Origin: Echinarachnius parma
Taxonomy: Eukaryota > Echinodermata > Echinoidea > Clypeasteroida > Echinarachniidae
Reading direction: 5' to 3'
DNA: 64,000 nt
NCBI GenBank assembly: GCA_037951105.1
Contig: JBAMJV010003334.1
Coordinates: 40,549-104,548 of the forward strand
Under the pieces are notes generated by a model. It saw only the letters and a program-made list of their open reading frames with translations, was not told the origin of the DNA and did not search any database. The position numbers and the translations under genes are program-made. Of the stretch, positions 39,957 to 51,799 are shown piece after piece; positions within the stretch are counted from its first letter, which is position 1, and each line of letters starts with the position of its first letter.

Positions 39957-41929
39957 TTTCCCTAGAAAAAGATAGAGGAGAAGATATTGACGAATACATG
40001 GATTCTACTTAATAATAATATTTGCGATTTATATAGCGCCTATTAACCTAAATTAATGATTAACAAAACCTACTTGCAACTGTTATGGTTCTATCATACC
40101 TTGTCAAACGTATATTTACAGGCTTCGGTTCTTCAATTGTCTTTTTTGTTCAAGCGATATTTACGATCGGGTTCATTTAAGCCCTGTATATACACAGTTA
40201 GTGCAAAAAGATAGTGAATACCATTTTGCATTTTTGCTAATTTCCTGGCCCCCACAACATCAAATTTACGTACAATTTGTATACAATTTTTTGTGGCCAT
40301 ATCAGAACACACCAATACGCATTTATGTAATCTAGCTCATAACCTTTTGCAACAAAGTGACTATAGATCCGGTTGTAACTGATTTATTTAAGCCCCTATT
40401 GTTATACATGTACTTATATTGTAATTATAAATTATAAATTCATTTAGATAATGCTTTTCTTTTGACCTTTGAAATACCACATATGTTCGTGTTGACTGTT
40501 TTTTTATACCAATTAGTTATTGTTGCTTGTAAGTATCGGCTTCCATGGTGGTGTAGATAATACAATTGGTTTGCGGTTGCACCATGTACAAGGAGGGGAT
40601 TGGTAAGTCCTGAAAAGGACTGGTGGGATTCTTTCTAGGATAGTCCTAAAAAGGACTGTGGTAGTCCTAGAAAGGACATAGAATGGTCCTAGAAACAGTC
40701 CTTTTTAGGACTATCCTAGAAAGAATCCCACCAGTCCTTCTCAGGACTTACCAATCCCCTCCTTGTACATGGTGCAACCGCAAACCAATTGTATTATCAA
40801 TTAGTTATTATTTGAATATTTATATTTTTGAGATATATTCCTGTTATTTATGTATGCATGCGATTCTTCACTCTGCCAATGGGAGAAAGCCATTTATTTT
40901 CAACCTCTAAGATGGAACTGGTTTGTAGTGCATCCTTAATAACATTCATATTATTTTCGAAATCACAGGGAATTTATATATATATTACTATAATATACAC
41001 ATGATCAAAGTATTAATATTAAGGTATAACTCACCATACACAGTGCAAATTGAGAACCGAAATATGAAGACTTGGAGTCAAACCTGCGACTAAAATTTTG
41101 GAATGGATCAAATTTGATATGTAGAGATGCCTTCACAGCTTAGTACATGTTTAATTATGCAGAATATGTATTTTGGCTGGATGGTATAATACATAAAAGA
41201 GGCGTGACGGCTGTTAACATTTGACAACAATGTTTAACAAATGTTGCAACAAAATGGTATGACGTTACAAATTTGGAAATCACCCAAAATGGACTATTTC
41301 ATTTCGCTGAAGGTATGTTACGAAATAAATAGACCAGGAAGAGGGAGTTTCCAATGTAAAATACACGGTATTATTCACTAGTGAGTTAAATGAACTTTTT
41401 GATTATAAACATATAGTACTGCGAATTTTCTCAGAGAATAACAATTCTATATCCTCTTACTGTCTTTAGATATTGTTGCTAAGCGCCTTTGCGAAGTTTG
41501 CATGTATTATTTTTTTAATTTATTTAGTCTCATAGGGTGGCTGCTTTCATCATAGCTGATTTGCATATGGTCCACAAAAAGGTATTGGGGTAACAATTTG
41601 AATCGTTATGGTGTGATGAAAACTTCACACGGCAATCAAATTCCACCTAATTTTATTTTTAGAGATCGGGGATTTCCAACATTTAATTTGATTACAAAAT
41701 TATGACAACATATTAGAGTGCAAAGTTTGAGCAATATTAGAATATAAATGAAATACCTATACAAACTTACAACAAAGAATATTACATTATAGTTTTAGAT
41801 CTGTTGAAACGCGAATTTTGAGAACGAGCAATGAATCGTACATTTCGGGTAAAATTAAATTCCTCCAAAATGTTTATATAATGTTTTGGGGTTGAATCTC
41901 ACACAAAGTTCCAATGTGTGTGTTATACG
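39957..41929. other. Upstream region of the Ly6-like gene without other genes
   Basis: Apart from the MITE at 40556-40798 this stretch is AT-rich with no recognisable coding exon. It must contain the promoter of the minus-strand Ly6-like gene, but no convincing core promoter could be picked out. Confidence 0.4.
40556..40798. mobile_element. 243-bp palindromic MITE
   Basis: Starts GATAATACAATTGGTTTGCG and ends with its complement, with arms of about 115 bp. The arms contain reiterated GTCCTNNNAAGGAC units (AGTCCTAAAAAGGACT), so they also fold internally. The right flank AATTAGTTATTATTTG resembles AATTAGTTATTGTTGC at 40510, about 46 bp left of the element. Superfamily not assigned. It lies about 0.6 kb upstream of the Ly6-like start codon. 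Confidence 0.85.
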
Positions 41930-42443
41930 TGTGTGTGGTTGTGTGGATGGTCTGTGTATTATCTTGTTTGTGTGTGACGTGCTTATGTGCTTATATGTGT
42001 ATTTATGTGTGTACGTACATGTACTTGTGTAAGTCTGAGTGTGCCATGTGGGTGTCTGTATGTGTGTATGAATGTATATGTGCTTATGATGTGTTTGCCA
42101 TCAGCATGACTTTTCCCTTAGTATCCCGGAAACTGGAATTCACATAAATTGTTTATGTAAAACCTAGTTTAAAACATGGTCTGAAACTAAGAAAAAAACA
42201 CGACATTACATTTGCTGGTATTTAATGATACAATCGTTGTACATTACTCACATGCGGCACTACATAACAAACACTATAATATGAACATTTAAATACATAT
42301 ATGTGGTCTCCTTGATGAATGTTGTACCTTCAACAATGTTAACAAACTAATTTTGGTTCATATAGTAATGAGGAATTGAATAATGTATTTTTAAGGTAAA
42401 AGAGCGAATTTTTGTTTGTTTCTCTGTCGTTGCTGTTTTTGGT

Positions 42444-42480
42444 GGGGGGGGGGGGGGGGGCGGGGGGGGGGGGAGGGGTG
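42444..42480. repeat. G-rich homopolymer run
   Basis: Nearly pure G (one C, one A). A matching run sits at the same place in duplication copy 2 (47599-47632), so it predates the duplication. Similar runs occur at 43166-43198 and 48131-48152. Runs this long can form G-quadruplexes, and their exact lengths are prone to assembly error. Confidence 0.9.
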
Positions 42481-42481
42481 G

Positions 42482-42890
42482 TGTAAATTGAGAGAATTTC
42501 AATATAAACTATTGCAGAGGGCACTTCATAAAAAAAGAACACCTTTTTAGGTTTGGATTTGTCAGTGATAATTTATGCGCATTTTGTAGAAATGAGATTG
42601 AGACATATTCATATTTATTTTGTAAATGTTTATACATTCAAAGGTTTTGGTTAGCTATAATTGAATACTTTGATTTGATTGAAATTAGGAATGTTGATTG
42701 GAAAATAATATGTGTAGGATCGGCAGGTAGATTGTATAGAGTCAAATATTGTAACTCTTATATTGTTTTGTTAAAGCATAATATTTATTATTTAATAATA
42801 AAAGGTGTACTTCTTTCTGTACGAAAAGTACAGACAATTATTTTGGATTATGAAGAAGTAAAGAAAGTTGCTATTACAAATAGTTAATTA
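42482..42890 (+). pseudogene. LINE ORF2 C-terminal remnant, copy 1
   Basis: The same coding remnant as at 47639, with the LREFQYKLLQRALH start followed by a frameshift at CATAAAAAAAGAAC (one base longer than copy 2). The histidine of the zinc-binding motif is also changed (SYLFCKC for SHLLFKC). The tail differs from copy 2 after ATTATTTTGG. It is an inactive fragment without reverse transcriptase motifs. Confidence 0.7.
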
Positions 42891-43410
42891 GGGGTTCACC
42901 TGCAAAAATGGGTACACGGTAAAATGCATGAATGATAAATTGTATTATGTTGGTATTATAGGGAACTTGCTAATGATTATTACGGTTTTCGGTTTCTACT
43001 GTAGTTGAATGTGACGTCTTTCTATAAGTTAGTTCATTACGCTTAAGGTTGAAATCACAAAGAGCTGATATACTGGAATGGGTGTCTGAGGTATGTGTGT
43101 GACGGTGTAGGTCTATAATGATGTGCTCAGTGGTTTGGTGGGAAGTTTTTTTTTATTGAGCTAAAGGGGGGCTGGGGAGGGGGGGGGGGGGGGGGGGTAA
43201 AGGAGCATGTTTTACATTATTTTATATTTTGTTATAACTTCCATTATGTTCATTCCATGGAATCAAGTATTTGAAAATGCAATCGATTTGTAATAGTTCA
43301 TTTGTTCTTTTTTCTGTTTATGAATGAGATGTTATCACTGGACAGAATGTATTTATGAATATCAAATTGTAAATTGTATGTATATAATTTGGAGGAATCG
43401 ACATCACTAA

Positions 43411-44321
43411 AGGCCCAGTCCCGTACTGACGATTTTCACGGCGATTCGCCACGATTTGACATTCGTCGAGAAAATCGCCATGGTCGTGTTGCATCGTGTT
43501 ACATCGTATCGGTTCTTCCCCCAAAACCGTTGCGCATCGTGAAGAAAATCGTGAAAGCGGAGCCAAAATCGCCGTCTTCAAATGTTCAAAACAATAGCCA
43601 CGCCACGACGATTTTTACCAAAAACTATTGTATTTACCGTTGCATAATCGTGTCAAGTTGTTCCACATCGTTGCAATTCGTTGCGACTCGTATCGCTTCT
43701 TTGTGAAGATCGCCGCTTTCCGTGTTTGAACTGACCATAGGCGTAAAGACTTACGTAATACCTATTCATCATGAGAGGGGGAGAGGGTGAATGAATAGAT
43801 CACCCCCTGTTGAATTGTATAAATGACAGATCGAACTGACTCAAACAAGTCCGATTGTTCATATGGTGCACTGCCCTATTGTTCCATAAAAAGAATGAAA
43901 GGAAATCGTCGCACATGGCGATAGTTTTGAACAGTCCCAAAACATTCGTTGTGCTAACACGATTCATGGCGTTCTTCGCGAAGCGCAACGATTCGCAGAA
44001 CGAATTACAACGACTCGCAACGAACTACAACGACTCGCGACGACTCAAGCGATTTTCTCCACGAATGATAATTCGTTGCGAGTCGCCGTAAAAATCGCCA
44101 CTATGGGACCACAACTTTTTTTCTGCCACGATTTTTTTACCGCAATGGTTAAAGACAAAAGAAGGACGAACAACGACGAAGAACGAATATTCATCTTGAG
44201 TCGCCGTACAATTCTTCACAATGCGTTGTTAAATCGTGGCTAAATTGAGTCGGTTCGTTCTAGTAAATCGTTGCGAGTCGTTGCGAGTCGCCGTGAAAAT
44301 CGTCAATATGGGACTGGGCCT
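43411..44321. mobile_element. 911-bp Harbinger-like inverted-repeat element
   Basis: The ends AGGCCCAGTCCCGTACTGAC and CAATATGGGACTGGGCCT are inverted repeats continuing into CGATTTTCACGGCGA. The flanks are TAA and TTA, and the equivalent uninserted site in copy 2 of the duplication (near 48363) reads CACTTACC. A 3-bp TWA-type target duplication with one change suggests PIF/Harbinger; a 2-bp TA target is an alternative. The interior is full of CGATTCGC and CAACGACTCGCAACGA repeats. No transposase. Confidence 0.75.
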
Positions 44322-44452
44322 TTACCAAAAAAAAACAGGTGTGTGGTTGTGTGGATGCTCTGTGTATTCTCTTGTTTGTGTGTGACGTGCTTATGTGCTT
44401 ATATGTGTATTTATGTGTGTATGCTTGTATATACGTACATGTACTTGTGTAA

Positions 44453-44696
44453 TGGCTTGGTCACACGATACTTGCGACGACCTGCAACAGCTTGCGATTG
44501 GTCACGTGCACATATGAAAGGCGGATTTTGCCAAAGTCTGTAATACATACATACCGCCCTGTACAAACTCACTGCAGATATACAATATAAACACTCACAA
44601 AATGTTCCGCAATTCAAGGATGAGCGTTAATATCTCTCTGCTCTTATATTGATATGGTCTTGATGCACAAATTATGGAATACTACTACTAATACTA

Positions 44697-44771
<75 letters not shown>

Positions 44772-46391
44772 CTAATAATAATAATAATTATAATAGTAAT
44801 ATTGATAATTATAACAATAATATTATTTAATAATAATTAATAATAATAGTCTCTGAGCGTCAGACCAGCATTGTACACATCCTCTACTCCCCGAGGAGCA
44901 TGCTAGCGGTGAGCTACCCTAGTATTAGTGCACCAAGCTTATTATGAATTTAGCCTGAGTAATGGAGCCATATCAAAGACAAATGTTGCAAAATATAAAC
45001 ATAGGACGTGGTGCAAGCTTTTGGCTTTTAGCTCATACAAAGACCCCAAATATAAATTACCGCGGTAAACAAGGGAGAAAACAACAACAATAATAACTGT
45101 GGGACATGAAGGAACCAAGAGCGCAATAGCCGAGACCCCCCCCCCCCCCCCCCCACACCTTCGTTGTCACGTGGATGCCATTCCCAATCATGACAATACT
45201 AAAATGTCGGTTGAATACCTCCCTTTCAATGGTGAGGGTGTGTAATGAGAATAAATAACTTTTGATGAAAAGAAGAAATATCTACAGGCTTGCCAGGAGT
45301 ATTCAGGATAAATCATTGTCTACCAAACAATGCATCGTTGCCATGGATACGATTTCAATAGGTCACCGCATGCGACGAGACTTGCCTGAAGTATTCAGGA
45401 TTAAGTATTGTCTACCAAACCATGAATATTTGCCATGGATGCAATTTCAATAGGTCAATAGGGTAAGATGAAGCCACCGCAATAACCGCAATCACCACAA
45501 TCACCGCATGCTCTTTCTCTCTCGCTTCTATTGTTTTGATCGCAACGGATTTTGAACCGACTTTTTGATGTTCAAAAACCTTGCGACAAGACTTGCGACG
45601 GGAACCTGCCGTCGCAAGAGAACACACGGCGCATGCGTTCCTCGTGACCAGTCGTGCTATTGTTCGATCGACAACCCAAAACCAGGCTTATGATGCTTAT
45701 CAAGCACGGTAAATAACATGTTAGGTTTACTTTACCCTAAATTTAATACACAAAACCTATTTATGGCTATAATTGGGAATTAGACCGAATTTATTGCGAT
45801 ATTTCCATTCTGTTGTAAGTCCAGTTATTTCATGTCCCACAGTTGTTATTGTTGTTGTTTGTCTACCTTGTTTACCGCGGTATTTTATATTTGGCCCATT
45901 GCGGGGTCTTTGTATGAGCTAAAAGCCAAAAGCTTGCACCACGTACTATGTTTACATTTTGCCACATTTGTATTTGATATGGCTCCATACTCAGGCTAGT
46001 TTCATATAAGCTTGGTGCGCCAATATGGCAGCCCACCGCTAGCATGCTCCTCGGGAAGTAGAGGATGTGTACAATGCGGGTCCGACGCTTAGAGGCTATT
46101 ATGCGCCTTATAAATTATTATAAAATTATATTATTGTTATAATTATCAATATTACTATTATAATTATTAGTATTATTAGGAGTAGTAGAAGTAGTAATAG
46201 TATTCCTTAATTGTTGCAACATGACCATATCAATATTAGAACAGAGAGATATTAACGGTCATCCTTGAATTGCGGAATATGTGTACAGGGCGGTGATGTA
46301 TTACAGACTTTGCCAAAATCCGCCTTTCATATGTGCACGTGACCAATCGCAAGCTGTTGCAGGTCGTCGCAAGTCTCGTGTGCCCACTCCA
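44453..46391. mobile_element. 1.94-kb Harbinger-like foldback element
   Basis: The left end TGGCTTGGTCACACGATACT and the right end pair as inverted repeats that continue through CTTGCGACGACCTGCAACAG. The element is flanked by TAA on both sides, and the uninserted site in copy 1 reads GTGTAAGTCTG with a single TAA. A 3-bp TWA target site is typical of PIF/Harbinger. The long arms (GGAGCCATATCAAAGAC, AAGCTTTTGGCTTTTAGC and partners) reach to within a few hundred bases of the centre. Inside are an (ACT)n microsatellite, a C run at 45136-45154, a roughly 95-bp direct duplication (about 45286-45460), and an internal GCGACGGGAACCTGCCGTCGC palindrome that may be a nested end. Confidence 0.85.
44681..44770. 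repeat. (ACT)n microsatellite
   Basis: About 30 near-perfect ACT/TAC triplets lie within the left arm of the foldback element; the right arm has only a short degenerate counterpart near 46180. It is followed by an AAT/AATAATT tract to about 44850. Confidence 0.9.
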
Positions 46392-46519
46392 TAAGTGGGA
46401 GTGTGCCATGTGTGTGTCTGTATGTGTGTATGAATGTATATGTGCTTATGATGTGTTTGCAATCAGCATGACCATTTCCCTTAGTATCCCACACATGGTT
46501 TATGTAAAACATAGTTTAA

Positions 46520-47152
46520 AGGGAGAGATCCACTTTTGCAAGCAAAAATTAAAAAGTTGCGAGGTTATTGTCTTATATGAAAGGAAATGTCATTTAATAG
46601 CATGCCTGAAAAAATTAGGGCTTGAAATCTCTTTTTCGTGGAGTTATAGACCTAAAACTGAATAAACTGAGGGACGTCGGTTAATTATGTACATACGTAT
46701 TTTTGGCCGGTGAGTAAGTTCGTACATAGATTTCACGGAATGCCAGATCGGTATGCATGACCCCTACGTGACCCCCGCTAGCTACGTGAGCCGCGCATAA
46801 GTACTAATGTGTGAGCGTTTACCAAGCAAAATACCCAAACTTCGCTTAAACTGACTACATGTAATTATATATTCTTTCTTTTTGAGATCTTTTTCCGTGA
46901 CATACGTTAACAAATGTCGGCTTCACAATACCTTTACGAGAATTAGTACTATATTGTTGTAATATTATGCTAAATCAGTTGAACTCCTTTATTGACCGAT
47001 ATATAGTTTAAATGGAGGGATGCATTCGTTTTTCATTCGTAGAATCCAAATTAGAGGGCTGTTCGCTCTGATTTTTTTTTTTGCGTGTTACATTGATCCC
47101 CATCCGTCAACTGAAAGCTGTTCAGACGTTTTGTAAAAGTGGATCTGTCCCT
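46520..47152. mobile_element. 633-bp TTAA-flanked non-autonomous element
   Basis: The ends AGGGAGAGATCCACTTTTGC and AAAAGTGGATCTGTCCCT are imperfect inverted repeats, flanked by TTAA (or symmetrically TTTAAA) on both sides. The uninserted site survives in copy 1 at 42168-42173 (TTTAAA once). A TTAA target fits piggyBac or Kolobok-type transposons. No transposase frame. Confidence 0.82.
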
Positions 47153-47638
47153 TTAAAACAGTGGTTTGAAAGTAAGAAAAAAACGCGACATTACATTTGC
47201 TGGTATATAATGATACAATCGTTGTACATTACTCACATGCGGCAATACATAACAAACACCATAATATGAACACTTGGTCTCTTTTATGAATGTTGTACCT
47301 TCAACAATGTTAACAAGTACAAACTGTACCCTTTGTTTTAATTCAATAATATATAAAATAGCACTGCATAGTTTTAGACCAAGATTTGAAAGTTTCAGGA
47401 TATACAGGAATGTTTAATATAATTAAAATCTAGGCATATGTATGTATATTTAGTTAAAAATCTTCAAAAGTAATACAATTTTTGTATTGGGGATGGACAA
47501 ACTAATTTTGGTTCATATAGTAATGAGGAATTTAATAATGTATTTTTAAGGTAAAAGAACGAATTTTTGTTTGTTTCTCTGTCGTTGTTGTTTTTTGTGG
47601 GGGGGGGGGGGGGGGCGGGGGGGGGGTGGGGTTGGTGT

Positions 47639-48067
47639 AAATTGAGAGAATTTCAATATAAACTATTGCAGAGGGCACTTCATACAAAAGAACACCTTTT
47701 TAGGTTTGGATTTGTTAGTGATAATTTATGCGCATTTTGTAGAAATGAGATTGAGACATATTCACATTTACTTTTTAAATGCTTATACATTCAAAGGTTT
47801 TGGTTAGCTATAATTGAATACTTTGATTTGATTGAAATTAGGAATGTTGATTGGAAAATAATATGTGTAGGATCGGCAGGTAGATTGTATAGAGTCAAAT
47901 ATTGTAACTCTTTTATTGTTTTGTTAAAGCATAATATTTATTCTTTAATAATAAAAGGTGTACTTCTTTCTGTACGAAAAGTACAGACAATTATTTTGGT
48001 TGAATTATTAAGGTTGAAATCACAACGAGCTGATATACTGGAATGGGTGTCTGAGGTATGTGTGTGA
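47639..48067 (+). pseudogene. LINE ORF2 C-terminal zinc-binding remnant, copy 2
   Basis: The frame from 47639 reads KLREFQYKLLQRALHTKEHL, then LCAFCRNEIETYSHLLFKC and IQRFW. This matches the zinc-binding region that follows the reverse transcriptase in many L1/Tx1-type non-LTR retrotransposons (C-x2-C, H-x4-C, then FW). Nothing of the reverse transcriptase or endonuclease precedes it; a G-rich homopolymer run lies directly upstream. The frame stays open to a TGA at 48065. It is a 5'-truncated fragment, duplicated together with its surroundings. Confidence 0.75.
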
Positions 48068-48379
48068 CGGTGTAGGTCTATAATGATGTGCTCAGTGCTT
48101 TGGTGAGAATTTTTTTTGTATTGAGCTAAAGGGGGGCTGGGGGGGGGGGGGGTAAAGGAGCATGTTTTACATTATTTTATCTTTTGTTATAACTTCCATT
48201 ATGTTCATTCCATGGAATCAAGGAATTGAAAATGCAATCGATTTGTAATAGTTCATTTGTTCTATTTTCTGTTTATGAATGAGATGTTATCACTGGACAG
48301 AATGTATTTATGAATATCAAATTGTAAATTGTATGTATATAATTTGGAGGAATAGAAATCACTTACCAAAAAAACAGGT

Positions 48380-49169
48380 GTGTGTATATGTGGTGTAGGG
48401 TGTATGTAGTATTGTTTTGAAAAGCAGTTCTCACCTGGCAAACTGACATCACTGAGGAGTGCAATTTTGCAAAAACCGATAAACGGCGTTCTTGTCATTG
48501 TAAAGATGCAGTACAAGATAAACAGAATATTATTTTTGATATCAATGCATATTTTAAAAGCTATGGTCAAGAGTTTAGTATATGTTCTTTATAATGTCAT
48601 TGTTTTTTTTAGCAATTCAATCGGGATAATTTTGAAAAGTTAATCATGTTTTTCTTTCTTTTATCTTTTAACCCTTTAACTACGCCTTATACAACAACAA
48701 TTACACTGGGTGCACGAAATAAAACTTGCAGAGGAGTAATTTGTAGGTTGTATTTTTATTGTACAAATTTATAAGGCAAGCCCATTCCACCACAGTAAAA
48801 TTACAAAGTATTGAATTTGAAACATGAGAGAAACATATTATAGGCGTGGTACTAGTTGTAGAAAATATATTCTATTCATGCTTGTAATATGTCACGATCA
48901 AACTCACAATACAGAAAACCTGTCATAATAGTGACCAACTTTCCATAGCAGCCAACCTGAAAATAGTGGCCAATTACGATTGTACAGAAGGAATGCGATC
49001 GATTGTGACCACTCGTAACAATGTGATCGATTAGTCTTATGATAATCCTTAAACTCACATTTATTAGAACAGTTCGTCTAATAATATAGCTTATCTATTT
49101 AGAGGGGCCACTTTTGTCGTTACCCTAGCTAGGTGGTCACTATTATACATATTTAACTGTATTCTTTAA
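48380..49169. other. Intergenic stretch, no gene recognised
   Basis: AT-rich sequence with short frames only. A stretch at about 48915-48975 (GACCAACTTTCCATAGCAGCC) resembles one at 29740-29790. Confidence 0.4.
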
Positions 49170-49698
49170 ACGGGAAGTACAGTTTTGGTAAGGCTGAACT
49201 TTAGTAACCAAACCCGCACAGTAACATTATAAACTAATGGTTATAACTTCACCATGCTCAAAATTACAAACGACAAAGTAAAAAGCCCGTTATCATTCAA
49301 AAAGAGCCATTAAAAGACAAGAGGGCGGTTTCTAAAAAGGCATTGGTTTGAACAATTGTTCATACAAAATTATGCATATGATGTTTCATTGAAATAATGA
49401 TTAAATAGAGAGGTCATCAACAACTATTTAAAAAACGCTTTTGAATTTTTTTTTTAAAGTGCAAGCATTTTTTTTGTTTTTTGTTTAAATCATCAAATGT
49501 TTTGGGCCCCATATAATTAGAAGATAAGATACATGTATATTTATTGATATTTGAGCCGTTTATGGGTAGATTTTGACCAAATAACATTTATTCTGCCATT
49601 AAAATTGCATGTTCCGTCAAATTCGACATTCAGATTTTCATTACCTCACAACAAATTGTGATGTGCAGCGCCCTCTCTACCAAAACTAAACTACCCCT
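49170..49698. mobile_element. 529-bp TTAA-flanked non-autonomous element
   Basis: Begins ACGGGAAGTACAGTTTTGGT and ends ACCAAAACTAAACTACCCCT, with TTAA on each side (49166-49169 and 49699-49702). Its left 150 bp match the segment at 63415-63565 (ACTTCACCATGCTC, TTATCATTCAAAAAGAGCC), so it belongs to a dispersed family with at least two copies here. Confidence 0.8.
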
Positions 49699-49753
49699 TT
49701 AACATTAGGTCATAAAGAACACATTTTACAATTAAACAAAATAATTATGTCAA

Positions 49754-50046
49754 AGGGATAGCTCAGTTTTGATTTTGGCGCTTTTTTTTTAAATCAGGTA
49801 CTGTTAAGTTGAGTCTCAAATATGAAAGAGCATACAATTGTAATGACATAATATACTTTATATGATCAAAATCCGTTCAGAAGTAGATGAAACATAAATA
49901 GTTATACCATTTCAAAATCAATGTGAGATACCACCTTTATTCGATAATAAGTCGTTTGTAATTATGTATATATTTCGAGCATGGTGGAGTGTTAATTATT
50001 TGTTTTGGTTACTATAATTCAGTTCGACTAAAATTGTACTATCCCT
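49754..50046. mobile_element. 293-bp TTAA-type MITE
   Basis: Begins AGGGATAGCTCAGTTTTGAT and ends AAATTGTACTATCCCT. The right flank is TTAA and the left is TCAA, one change from TTAA. Similar in style to the elements at 46520, 49170 and 54478. Confidence 0.7.
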
Positions 50047-50050
50047 TTAA

Positions 50051-51425
50051 GCCCTACACCATCATACGTACACAAAAGAAGAGGATTAGTAAATAAATAC
50101 AATTTAAATGCTATAAAAAACAATGTACATCTACACATTATTATGAAATATTATTATTATCGCATATGATTATTTTACCACTAATGAGTACCTGTTTACT
50201 GTTACAATATTACTGTAAATAGTGATTATGAATTAAACTAACATTCATTATTTTGTTATCATTATTATTTAGTTTCACCACACATGTATATAACATATAA
50301 CAATAATATTACATGGAACATATAATTATATTATACCTTCAATCACAAACCATCCGTATACTTATCTGAACACTGATTTCAGCTTATAAACAATCTGTGT
50401 ACATGCTCAACAAAACGAGATATAAACATTAAAATGTATACAGTGTCCCACAATTAACTGAATCAAAGCTCTAATACATGTATAGAAATAAACCTTGGCG
50501 CCCAGACTTATACAACACGAACATGCAATGCAACTATAACTCACCCTAACAACTAAATTATAAAAAAAATTAATGAGCTAGATATAAACAGCATTCAATC
50601 CTTTATTAAAGGGATCTAGTAAATAACAAAATCAACCACAACATGTGTGTACATGCATTCCAACCGATGACGAACGCCTAAAACGCAATCATCAAGTTTG
50701 TTTGTTTGTTTGTTTGTTTGTAACCAATGGCGTCATCGGTTTCTGAAACCAAATAACCAACATTTGAATAGGACTTTGGGCAGATTCATAGACATATTTG
50801 AGTCTGTGTTGAAAAAAAAGGAACAGCGAAGAAATACAACAACATTTAAAAAAAAAAAGATTTGAAGTGTTATCGTGCAATAGTGAAGCATTCATTCAAC
50901 ATGAAATGATCTCACCTCACATCTTATCGGACGCAACAAGTTATACTAGATCTAGTTAAACAGGCTGAAAGACAAATATAAACATGTTTAATCGCAGCAA
51001 GAATGATATACAAATTACAATTAGTGCAAAGTATAGTTGGTGGTAGCCATGCAGTGGGCTCATGGAAAGTGGGGGGGGGGGGGGGGCGGGGGTGCGTACC
51101 ATTGTATTCATTTACTTAAGCGTATAATTATTTTCCCCTTACCCCAATTAATAATGTACCGGGCACACTATTCACATTATTCACGTGGTTTAGGTTAATT
51201 ATGGAAACATGCACCTCTTTCTACATCGATTGCCATGACAACGACACGTGACCGATGGATACAATTATTGTTTCCAATGATTTGCAATATCTCTTTTAGG
51301 AAAACTTACGATATGTGATAAAGAAAACATCAAAACATTATACAAAAAACGACAGAAAATCCTAAGGGGTAGGGTGCCATGCCGGGTGGGGGGGGGGGGG
51401 GGGGGGGGGGGTTCCGAACGCGATT
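50051..51425. other. Intergenic stretch with simple repeats
   Basis: No gene recognised. It contains a (TTTG)n tract at about 50697-50720 and G-runs at 51071-51092 and 51388-51411. The second G-run lies 14 bases beyond the stop codon of the minus-strand Ly6-like exon, so it would be a C-run in that gene's 3' untranslated region. Confidence 0.5.
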
Positions 51426-51712
51426 TTAATACGCATACTTTGCCGATATGGTCAACAGTAGCGCAGCGAGAAGAACCGCGTAGCTAGTCTCACGGCCAGT
51501 CGCTCCATTACAAAGCGAATCACTGCACGTGCAGGCGGTTCCTTCGTCCAGGCCAACAAAGCTGAGATAGGGGTTCAAAGAGACCTGCAGAGCAACGGTC
51601 AATATATCAGGGGTCGAGAAGAGGGAGGCTTCGACATATTCACTATCAGTAAGGCATCCTTGTGCTAGGTAGCTGCAGGTACGCCGCATAGCACTCAACG
51701 TGAAATTACCAG
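51426..51712 (-). CDS. Ly6/uPAR-like paralogue, last exon with GPI-type tail
   Basis: After the acceptor CTACATTTCAG, 287 nt encode about 95 residues and a TAA stop. The start (phase 1, x-G-N-F-T) and the cysteine order match exon 3 of the gene at 32146-39956, with five cysteines ending ACTCSDSLCN. After the terminal Cys-Asn come a small-residue stretch (GATGRETS) and a hydrophobic tail (YAVLLAALLLTI), the layout of a GPI-anchor signal. The exon lies upstream of the other gene's first exon on the same strand, so it is a separate tandem paralogue. Its exons 1 and 2 must lie at higher coordinates; none was recognised up to 64000. Confidence 0.82.
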
Positions 51713-51799
51713 CTGAAATGTAGAAATCACACAAATTATGTATTTATTAGACAAAGTTACTGCAAATTAATTAGTGTTCCACACATGCAGAGTTATACT

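Larger units (their letters stand above)
41930..44335 (+). repeat. Direct duplication, copy 1
   Basis: Begins GTGTGTGGTTGTGTGGATG and runs to ACCAAAAAAAAACAG. It is collinear with copy 2 (44336-48379) once insertions are removed. Order: a GT-rich tract, a CATTTGCTGGTAT..ATGATACAATCGTTG segment, a G-run, LINE 3' coding remains, a second G-run, and GTATGTATATAATTTGGAGG. Copy 1 has a 911-bp insertion at 43411-44321 that copy 2 lacks. It also has about 140 bp around 42860-43060 missing from copy 2. Confidence 0.88.
44336..48379 (+). repeat. Direct duplication, copy 2
   Basis: Directly follows copy 1. It has three segments not present in copy 1: a 1939-bp element (44453-46391), a 633-bp element (46520-47152), and 184 bp at about 47317-47500 flanked by ACAA. 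Without these it is about 1.3 kb of the same sequence. It ends ACCAAAAAAACAGGTGTGTG, after which the similarity stops. Confidence 0.88.

Noticed and set aside
41914..42147. A cysteine/valine-rich plus-strand frame starting at a GT-rich tract
   Set aside because: The composition comes from (TG)n-like DNA, so the cysteines are not a domain. The same tract recurs, interrupted by a transposon, in the duplicate copy.
48435..48498. Possible Ly6-like signal-peptide exon on the minus strand (ATG at 48498, phase-1 donor at 48434)
   Set aside because: The predicted peptide is only weakly hydrophobic, with charged residues in the core, and no matching exon 2 or 3 was found downstream before the next gene.
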